Source: JAFGOG01 sp034429215 (GTDB lineage: Bacteria > Chloroflexota > Anaerolineae > JAAYZQ01). From it: a DNA stretch of 64,000 nucleotides. The notes beneath the pieces are model-generated. The model ran no database searches. It had not been told where the DNA came from and saw only the letters and a list, made by a program, of their open reading frames with translations. How positions within the stretch are numbered: position 1 is the stretch's first letter; each line of letters begins with the position of its first letter. The translations under genes and the position numbers were made by a program. The stretch spans positions 85,572-149,571 of the forward strand of contig DAOUGI010000019.1 in assembly GCA_034429215.1 (NCBI GenBank). The letters are read 5' to 3'. This document shows positions 58,179-64,000 of the stretch, piece by piece.

Positions 58179-59645
58179 ATGACGACGGCCATCTGGTGGA
58201 TCCGCCGCGACCTGCGCCTGGCCGATAACCAGGCCCTGGCCGCCGCGCTGGCCGGGGCCGAGCATCTGATCCCGGTCTTTTGCTTGGACCCGGCGATCCT
58301 CTCTTCCGATTCTGTCGGGGATGCAGCCGGGCGCCGGGTGGCGTTCCTCTTCGAAGGGCTGCGCCGGCTCGACGCCGATCTGCGCGCCCGGGGCAGCCGC
58401 CTGATCGTCCGGCGGGGCGATCCGGCCGAGGAGATGGTCAGGCTGGCAGGCGAAAGCGGTGCCGGGACGGTCTTTGCCGAGGAGGATTACTGGCCCTACG
58501 CCCGGCGACGAGACGCCCGCGTCGCGGCGGCCTTGCCCCTGCACCTGGCCGGCGGGTTGACCATCCACCCTCCGGAAGCGGTGCTGAAAGCGGATGGCAG
58601 ACCCTACACCGTGTTTACACCGTTCAGCCGCGCCTGGAAAGCGCTGCCGGCCGCGGGGGCGGTGCTGGCGGCGCCGGTCTCACTGCCGGCAGTACCCCGG
58701 CTGGACGGCGTTCCGATCCCGGATGAGCCGCGATTTTCGCCGCCGGAAATCGCGTCGCCCGCCGCGCCGTTCCGGCCCGGCGAGACGGAAGCCCGGCGCC
58801 GGCTGCAGGCGTTCGTCGACGGCGACGACCCGGCCGTCTACCGCTACGGCGCAGGCCGCGACCGGCCCGACCTGGCCGGCACGTCGCAACTGTCGCCTTA
58901 TCTGCGATTTGGCATGCTGTCGGCCCGCCAGGCCGCCGCGAGCGCCCAGGCTGCCATCGAGGCAGCGCCCAACGTCCAGGCCCGCAGCGGAGCCGAAACG
59001 TGGCTCACCGAGCTGATCTGGCGCGAGTTCTACCTGTCGATCCAGTACCACTTTCCCGAGACAGAACGGATCAGCTTTCGCGCCGGCCTGCGCGACATCG
59101 CTTGGGACAACGACGAGGCGGCCTTTGCCGCCTGGTGCCTGGGGCAGACCGGCTACCCGGTAGTCGACGCGGCCATGCGCCAGCTTGCCCAGACCGGGTG
59201 GATGCACAACCGGGCCCGGATGATCGTCGCCTCGTTTCTGGTCAAAGACCTGCTGATCGATTGGCGTTGGGGCGAGCGTTGGTTCGTGCAGCGCCTGCTG
59301 GACGCCGACCCTGCCGCCAACAACGGCGGCTGGCAGTGGACCGCCGGCACCGGCACCGACGCAGCGCCCTACTTTCGCATCTTCCACCCGGTGCTGCAGG
59401 GCAAGAAACACGACCCCGAGGGCGCCTACGTGCGCCGCTGGGTGCCCGAGCTGGCTCAAGTGCCGGGGCGCTACATCCACGCGCCGTGGGAGATGCCGCC
59501 AGACGTGCAGCGGGCGGCAGGCTGCATTATCGGCCGGGACTATCCGGCGCCGATCGTCGACCATGCCTGGGCACGCGAGCGCGTGTTGGCCGCTTACGCC
59601 CAGTCCAAACGGACCCAAGCCGCCGAGGGCAGCGAGCATGTCTGA
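58179..59645 (+). CDS. phrB: Deoxyribodipyrimidine photolyase
   Basis: A 488-residue DNA photolyase that repairs UV-induced pyrimidine dimers with light. The antenna-domain start is AIWWIRRDLRLADNQAL. The FAD domain shows LAGTSQLSPYLRFGMLS, TWLTELIWREFYLSIQYHFP, HNRARMIVASFLVKDLLIDW and NNGGWQWTAGTGTDAAPYFR, the class I CPD signature. It implies exposure to light at least at times. Its stop overlaps the start of the next gene (ATGTCTGA). Confidence 0.95.
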   Translation: MTTAIWWIRRDLRLADNQALAAALAGAEHLIPVFCLDPAILSSDSVGDAAGRRVAFLFEGLRRLDADLRARGSRLIVRRGDPAEEMVRLAGESGAGTVFAEEDYWPYARRRDARVAAALPLHLAGGLTIHPPEAVLKADGRPYTVFTPFSRAWKALPAAGAVLAAPVSLPAVPRLDGVPIPDEPRFSPPEIASPAAPFRPGETEARRRLQAFVDGDDPAVYRYGAGRDRPDLAGTSQLSPYLRFGMLSARQAAASAQAAIEAAPNVQARSGAETWLTELIWREFYLSIQYHFPETERISFRAGLRDIAWDNDEAAFAAWCLGQTGYPVVDAAMRQLAQTGWMHNRARMIVASFLVKDLLIDWRWGERWFVQRLLDADPAANNGGWQWTAGTGTDAAPYFRIFHPVLQGKKHDPEGAYVRRWVPELAQVPGRYIHAPWEMPPDVQRAAGCIIGRDYPAPIVDHAWARERVLAAYAQSKRTQAAEGSEHV

Positions 59646-60693
59646 ACAACCGGGCCTGGTCATCCTGTTCGGCTCGGGAGAGACATCCGCCAGCGGGCAG
59701 AAGGTCTTTGACTGGCTGCTGCGCCGCCTGCCGTCGCCGCCGCAGGTGGCGATCGTCGAGACGCCGGCCGGTTTTGAGCTGAACTCGGCCCAGGTGGCCG
59801 GGCGGATCGGCGAATTCCTCAGTTATCGTTTGCAGAACTACCGGCCCCAGGTAACGGTTGTGCCCGCCCGCAAGCGTGGAACCCCCTTCAGCCCTGACAG
59901 CCCCGAGATTGCCGCCCTCATTCCGCGGGCTAATGCCATCTTCCTGGGGCCGGGCAGCCCCACCTATGCCGTCCGGCAGTTGCGGGACAGCCTGACCTGG
60001 CAGACCGCCGTGGCCTGTCACCGACAAGGCGCGGCGTTGGTCCTGGCCAGTGCGGCAACGGTCGCCGTCGGCGCCCACGCCCTGCCGGTGTACGAAATCT
60101 ACAAGGTGGGCCAGGACCTCCACTGGCACGATGGACTCGACCTGCTCGGCCCTTACGGCCTGTCCCCGGCCTTTATTCCCCACTGGGACAACAGCGACGG
60201 AGGGGCCGACCTGGACACCAGCCGGTGTTGGATGGGTCGCGGCCGCTTTGAGCAGTTGGCGGCCATGCTGCCGCCCGGCGTGATCGTAGCCGGCATAGAC
60301 GAGCACACCGCCCTGATCCTGGATCTGGCCGCCGGAAACTGCCGGGTGATGGGCCGAGGCGGGGTCAGCGTGCTGCGCGGCGGCGATGAGCGGCGTTTCG
60401 AGCACGGCCAAAACTTTCCGTTGAGCGAGCTGGGGCCTGTCTGCCAACCGATGGGCCGGATCGAGCTGCCGGCGCAGGTCCGTGAGCTGGTCGGCGCCGG
60501 CGGGTTGCCGGCAGCCGCCTCTAGTCCGCCGCCCGAGGTGGCGCTGCTGGCGCAGGAACGCGAATCGGCCCGCGCTCGCCGCGACTGGGCCGCAGCCGAC
60601 GCGCTGCGCGGGCAGATCGCTGCGCTGGGCTGGCAAGTTCTTGACACGCAAACCGGGCCGCAGTTAGAAAGGGCCAAGAGCGGGGTTGAATAG
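59638..60693 (+). CDS. S51-like (cyanophycinase/peptidase E type) protein with CysRS-type C-terminal domain
   Basis: A 351-residue fusion. Residues about 1-240 have the class I glutamine-amidotransferase-like fold of peptidase S51 (VILFGSGETSASG, NAIFLGPGSPTYAVRQL, LVLASAATVAVGAHALPVY), although the exact nucleophile motif differs from cyanophycinase. Residues about 305-345 (LAQERESARARRDWAAADAL, then RGQIAALGWQVLDTQTGPQ) copy the C-terminal helical bundle of cysteinyl-tRNA synthetase. The start ATG 59638 overlaps the photolyase gene. The substrate is unknown; a peptide or glutamine-like amide is possible. Confidence 0.82.
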   Translation: MSEQPGLVILFGSGETSASGQKVFDWLLRRLPSPPQVAIVETPAGFELNSAQVAGRIGEFLSYRLQNYRPQVTVVPARKRGTPFSPDSPEIAALIPRANAIFLGPGSPTYAVRQLRDSLTWQTAVACHRQGAALVLASAATVAVGAHALPVYEIYKVGQDLHWHDGLDLLGPYGLSPAFIPHWDNSDGGADLDTSRCWMGRGRFEQLAAMLPPGVIVAGIDEHTALILDLAAGNCRVMGRGGVSVLRGGDERRFEHGQNFPLSELGPVCQPMGRIELPAQVRELVGAGGLPAAASSPPPEVALLAQERESARARRDWAAADALRGQIAALGWQVLDTQTGPQLERAKSGVE

Positions 60694-60694
60694 G

Positions 60695-61834
60695 ATGCGC
60701 CGATTTGCCAAGGCAACGCTGAACCCGGCCGCCTATCATGGGCATGGTAAGAAACCACCCTTTTTCGAGGGCTGGTATTACAAAGCCATCGACGCCGGCG
60801 AGCAGCACCGCTACGCCATCATCCCCGGCATCTTCTTGAGCGACGACCCGGCCGAGCGCCACGCCTTTGTGCAGGTCCTCGACGGCCAGACCGGCCAGAC
60901 TACCTACCATCGCTACCCTGCCGGCGAGTTCTGGGCCGCCGACGGCGTCCTCGATCTGCATATCGGCCCCAACCGCTTCACGCCCGACAGTCTGTCGGTC
61001 CAGATCGACACGCCAGAGCTGGCGATGAGCGGAGAGCTGCATTTTGGGCCGGTCAGGCCCTGGCCGGTCACCTGGACCTCGCCGGGCATCATGGGGTGGT
61101 ACGCCTGGATGCCGTTCATGGAGTGCTACCACGGCATAGTCAGCCTGGATCACGGCATCGAAGGCAAGCTGACGGTAAACGGCCGGGCGATCGACTTGGG
61201 CGGCGGGCGTGGCTACATCGAAAAGGATTGGGGGCAGGCCTTTCCGCAGGCGTGGATATGGTACCAGACCAACCACTTTGACCAGCCGGGCATCAGCCTG
61301 ACCTGCTCGCTGGCCATCATCCCCTGGATCGGGCGCTCATTTCCAGGCTTTATCACCGGCTTGTGGCACGGCGGAATCCTCTACCGCTTTGCCACCTACA
61401 CTGGGGCGTCGATTGAGCGGCTGGAGATCACCGACCGGCAGGTGAGCTGGGCTGTGCGCGACAAGCGTCATCGCCTGGAGATGGTAGCCACGCGGGCCGA
61501 GGGTGGGCTGCCGCACGCCCCTACAACGGTCGACATGGGCCGGCGCATAGCCGAAACGCTGACGGCGACGGTCGACGTCAGGCTGACCGAGGTCTCTCGC
61601 AAGGGCCATCCTGGCGGCCGCACCCTGTTTCAGAGCACCGGCCGGTGTGCCGGCATGGAAGCAGTGGGCAACCTGGAGCGGCTGGCCAAGATGGTGCACA
61701 TTCCGCCGGCGCGCGTCCCCGCGCCGTCCCGAGGGCGGGCGAAAAGGAACAGGCGCCTCGATCTGTTCAGGATCGCAGTTTTCCCCTGGTCAAAGAGGCG
61801 AAAATCCCCCCCACGCACAAAGCGGTCAAGATAG
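60695..61834 (+). CDS. Tocopherol-cyclase-like protein
   Basis: A 379-residue protein of the tocopherol cyclase family (DUF4281-unrelated, lipocalin-like beta barrels). Family sequence is clear at KKPPFFEGWYYKAIDA, GIMGWYAWMPFMECYHG and GRGYIEKDWGQAFPQAWIWYQ. Non-photosynthetic bacteria carry this family with unknown substrates, probably prenylated or lipid-like. ATG 60695 is 1 nt after the previous stop. The last 22 or so codons are basic and overlap the 3' end of the convergent MFS gene by 68 nt. Confidence 0.85.
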   Translation: MRRFAKATLNPAAYHGHGKKPPFFEGWYYKAIDAGEQHRYAIIPGIFLSDDPAERHAFVQVLDGQTGQTTYHRYPAGEFWAADGVLDLHIGPNRFTPDSLSVQIDTPELAMSGELHFGPVRPWPVTWTSPGIMGWYAWMPFMECYHGIVSLDHGIEGKLTVNGRAIDLGGGRGYIEKDWGQAFPQAWIWYQTNHFDQPGISLTCSLAIIPWIGRSFPGFITGLWHGGILYRFATYTGASIERLEITDRQVSWAVRDKRHRLEMVATRAEGGLPHAPTTVDMGRRIAETLTATVDVRLTEVSRKGHPGGRTLFQSTGRCAGMEAVGNLERLAKMVHIPPARVPAPSRGRAKRNRRLDLFRIAVFPWSKRRKSPPRTKRSR

Positions 61835-63161
61835 CGAACGCCGTTTTGACGCTGGCCAAGAACTGGGGATAGTACTGCGGCTCGATCTTGACATTGCCGA
61901 TATACAGAGCAAACAGGAGCGCCGCCACCCCCAAACTGAACGTCTGTCCGACCGAGCGCATCGTCGCCAGCGTGCTGGATGCCACCCCATACAATCGCCT
62001 CTCGACCGAGCCCATAATGGCGTTCATGTTGGGCGACGAAAACAGGGCAAAACCAAAGCCGAGCAGCATCAGGCAAAAGACGATCCAGGCCAGAGGGGTC
62101 GTGTTGCCGATCCAGACGAGAAGAAAAAGGCCGGTGGCGCTGATGGCCATGCCCGTCGAGGCCACCACCCGAGGCTCGACCCTGTCGGACAACCGTCCGG
62201 CCAGGGGCGAAAAGAGGGCCTGCATGACCGGCTGGGCGATCAGGATGAGACCGGCCTGCTGCGGCATCAGCCCCTTGATATACTGCAGATACAGGCTCAG
62301 CAAAAAGCCCACCGCCGCCGTAGCGCTATAGTTGATCAGCGCAGCCAGGTTGGAAAAGGCAAATACCCGGTTGCGCGAAAAGAGGCCCACGTCGAGCACC
62401 GGGCTGCGGGTCCTCATTTCCCAGGCGGCAAACAGGCCGATGCCGGCCAGTCCGGCCAGGATCAAGCCTCCCCCCAACAGCTTGGGCAGCCGCGAAAAGC
62501 CGAGCATGATAGTGACAAGAGCCACCGAATAGATCGCCGAGCCGGCCAGGTCGAACGACTCACCCCTCGCTTCGGCCCACTCACCCTTCAAACCCCAGGC
62601 AACATAGGCAGCCGCCGCCAACCCAAGCGGCACGGCTGCGAGAAAGACGCTTCTCCAGCCCAACTGCTCCGTCAACAGCCCGCCGAGCGACGGGCCGAGA
62701 GACAGGCCCAGGTAGACGGTAGCCACGTTGATGCCCAGCACCCGCCCTCGCTCCCCGGGCGGGTACACTGACGTCAAGATGGCCACACCTGTGCCAAAGA
62801 TCATGGCGCTGCCGATGCCTTGCGTCACCCGGAAAGCGAGCAGCATTGCCGCAGACCCCGCGAGTCCGACCAGCAAGGTCGAGATGGTAAAGATCAGTGT
62901 TCCAAAGGCAAAGATCCGCTTGCGCCCATAGATATCGGCCAGCTTGCCGAACGGAACGAGGAAAACGGCAGCAGCCAGGCTAAAAGAAAGCGTAACCCAG
63001 GACAGCGAGATGGCATCCAGGTCAAACTGCTTGCCAATAGTCGGCAGGGCGATGTTCACCGCCGAGCCCATGAACGGCGTCAGAAAAGAGGTCAGGGTCG
63101 CCGCGATCAGGGCCGACGTCTTGACGGAGATCCCCTGCCGGGGATTCGAGTCAGTGCTCAA
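61767..63161 (-). CDS. DHA2-type MFS drug/efflux transporter
   Basis: A 464-residue membrane protein with about 14 helices, typical of the EmrB/QacA (DHA2) group. Motifs are GSAVNIALPTIGKQF in helix 1, GKLADIYGRKRIF after helix 2, and RVTQGIGSAMIFGTGVAIL and LGLSLGPSLGGLLTEQLGWR (motif C region) in helices 4-5. I place the start at TTG 63161, with GGAG 8 nt upstream; an ATG at 63215 would overlap the CorA gene's 3' end and add 18 polar residues. It probably exports toxic compounds. Confidence 0.88.
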   Translation of the reverse strand: MSTDSNPRQGISVKTSALIAATLTSFLTPFMGSAVNIALPTIGKQFDLDAISLSWVTLSFSLAAAVFLVPFGKLADIYGRKRIFAFGTLIFTISTLLVGLAGSAAMLLAFRVTQGIGSAMIFGTGVAILTSVYPPGERGRVLGINVATVYLGLSLGPSLGGLLTEQLGWRSVFLAAVPLGLAAAAYVAWGLKGEWAEARGESFDLAGSAIYSVALVTIMLGFSRLPKLLGGGLILAGLAGIGLFAAWEMRTRSPVLDVGLFSRNRVFAFSNLAALINYSATAAVGFLLSLYLQYIKGLMPQQAGLILIAQPVMQALFSPLAGRLSDRVEPRVVASTGMAISATGLFLLVWIGNTTPLAWIVFCLMLLGFGFALFSSPNMNAIMGSVERRLYGVASSTLATMRSVGQTFSLGVAALLFALYIGNVKIEPQYYPQFLASVKTAFAILTALCVGGIFASLTRGKLRS

Positions 63162-63187
63162 TCGATTTTCTCCACATTGAGTTATGT

Positions 63188-64000
63188 CTACATCCAGCCC
63201 TTGCGCCGGATCCACAGGAACATCGCCAGGGGGAGCGCGATCATGATGATCACCATCAGGACGAACCAGGGGATGCCCGTCCAGGCCTTTAGCGGCTCGG
63301 CGACCGGCTGGAAAAAGTTCTGGCCAAAAAAGCCGGCGACGAACGAGATCGGCATGAACAGCGTGGTGATAACCGTCAGCGTCTTCATGATGTCGTTCAT
63401 CCGGTTGTTGACGACCGACAGGTAGGTGCTCAGCGCGTCGCTCACCAGGTCGCGCATGCTTTCGTTAATGTCGTACAGCCGCACCAGGTGGTCGTACACG
63501 TCGCGGAAAAACATCCGGTCATCCGTATCGATGATCCCATAGTCGCCGCGGGCCAGCTTGTTGAGCACCTCCCGCTGTGGGGCGATGATGCGGCGCAGGT
63601 GGTGCAGCCCGCGCTTGAGCGCCAGGACCTGCTCCAGGTTTGTAGAGGTCGGCTCGCTCAGGATGCGATCCTCGAGCTGGTCGATCGTATCGTCCATCTG
63701 GTCGGCCAGCGGCATGTACCCGGCCACCAGCTCATCGATCAAGCGATAGAGCAGATGATCGGGTCCATTGGACAGGTAGCGCTTGTCGCGCTGGGCCACG
63801 TTCCACACGCGATCCACGGCGTCGATGGCCGGCTCGTGGTAGGTGACGACATAGTTCCGTCCGAAAAAGGTGTCCAGTTCCAGCGTGTCCACCGGATCGC
63901 CGTCCCGCTGGTTAAAAACAACGGCGTGCAGCACCAGGTAGAGGTACTCTCCCCAATCGTCCACCTTGGGCACGTGCGACTCGCGCAGCGCGTCGTCGAC
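63188..64000 (-). CDS. corA: CorA-family Mg2+/Co2+ transporter (5' end outside window)
   Basis: The C-terminal 271 residues of a CorA channel subunit; the frame is open to the window edge on the minus strand. A long helical cytoplasmic part (LEDRILSEPTSTNLEQVLAL, LHHLRRIIAPQREVL, YDINESMRDLVSDALSTYLSVVNNRMNDIM) leads into two membrane helices. The pore-signature loop is GFFGQNF: the usual GMN is GQN. The C-terminal end is short and basic (WIRRKGWM). It forms a pentameric divalent-cation channel by family knowledge. Confidence 0.92.
   Translation of the reverse strand, partial: VDDALRESHVPKVDDWGEYLYLVLHAVVFNQRDGDPVDTLELDTFFGRNYVVTYHEPAIDAVDRVWNVAQRDKRYLSNGPDHLLYRLIDELVAGYMPLADQMDDTIDQLEDRILSEPTSTNLEQVLALKRGLHHLRRIIAPQREVLNKLARGDYGIIDTDDRMFFRDVYDHLVRLYDINESMRDLVSDALSTYLSVVNNRMNDIMKTLTVITTLFMPISFVAGFFGQNFFQPVAEPLKAWTGIPWFVLMVIIMIALPLAMFLWIRRKGWM

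Noticed and set aside
61647..62771. 374-residue plus-strand open frame opposite the DHA2 transporter.
   Set aside because: Its composition (Arg, Gln, Pro, His) is that of an antisense shadow; the minus frame shows 14 helices and MFS motifs.

Overview
The window is about 64 kb of high-GC bacterial DNA, densely coded on both strands. It carries no rRNA, tRNA, CRISPR array, transposase or phage gene that I can see. Gene content points to an anaerobic, fermentative member of the Chloroflexota (probably Anaerolineae-like): an NAD(P)-linked formate dehydrogenase, a sodium-pumping methylmalonyl-CoA decarboxylase, PduL plus acetate kinase, caspase/CHAT proteins, and many small dispersed repeats inserted within or at the ends of genes. 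The taxonomic call is inference. Promoters share a strong extended -10 form, roughly TTGACA-N17 ending in TGTGS then TATAMT.

Layout. 1-4.0 kb: iron-sulfur/metal operon (truncated Mrp ATPase, encapsulated-ferritin-like protein, NifX-like protein, small zinc ribbon, NifU/IscU scaffold, CDF transporter fused to a NifX-like domain). 4.1-6.3 kb: lipoprotein and membrane-anchored hydrolase. 6.5-16.5 kb: a structured RNA with its own promoter and terminator, then an operon of DRTGG, CBS-ATPase and PHP proteins leading into NuoE-like, HndB-like, NuoF-GltD fusion and formate dehydrogenase alpha subunits. The alpha subunit is a selenoprotein: an in-frame UGA at 14298-14300 is followed 11 nt later by a 7-bp hairpin with a GGTCT loop. 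A ferritin-like gene ends the run. 16.6-23.1 kb: amino-acid/peptide genes (aspartoacylase-like, MFS, AEC carrier, DppA, LysA-like, thioesterase). 23.1-26.2 kb: pentapeptide-repeat protein with a decayed copy upstream, and a hydrolase.

26.2-29.8 kb (minus): the four-gene Na+ decarboxylase. Divergent from it, 30.0-43.0 kb: FdrA-like, nitrilase, DUF1116, double cyclase, SDR, three-subunit molybdenum hydroxylase with CoxG, and an NCS2 nucleobase permease with an extra helix-hairpin-helix domain. This looks like a catabolic cluster for an N-heterocycle whose substrate is unknown.

43.2-45.5 kb: a single protein joining a cyclic-nucleotide-binding-like domain, acetate kinase and PduL phosphotransacylase, which would carry out the whole acetyl-CoA to acetate/ATP step. 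45.5-53.2 kb: hydrolase, homoserine dehydrogenase, DUF2270 protein, penicillin acylase family, GH127. 53.4-64 kb: 6-phosphogluconate dehydrogenase, YdeI-like protein, a CHAT protease/metacaspase pair on one transcript, photolyase, S51-like protein with a CysRS-type tail, tocopherol-cyclase-like protein, DHA2-type MFS and a truncated CorA.

The best candidates for new biology are the CNB-AckA-PduL fusion, the CHAT/metacaspase pair, the FdrA/DUF1116/Mo-hydroxylase cluster, the structured RNA at 6.53-6.66 kb and the hairpin repeats that contain the TAG stop codons of neighbouring genes.
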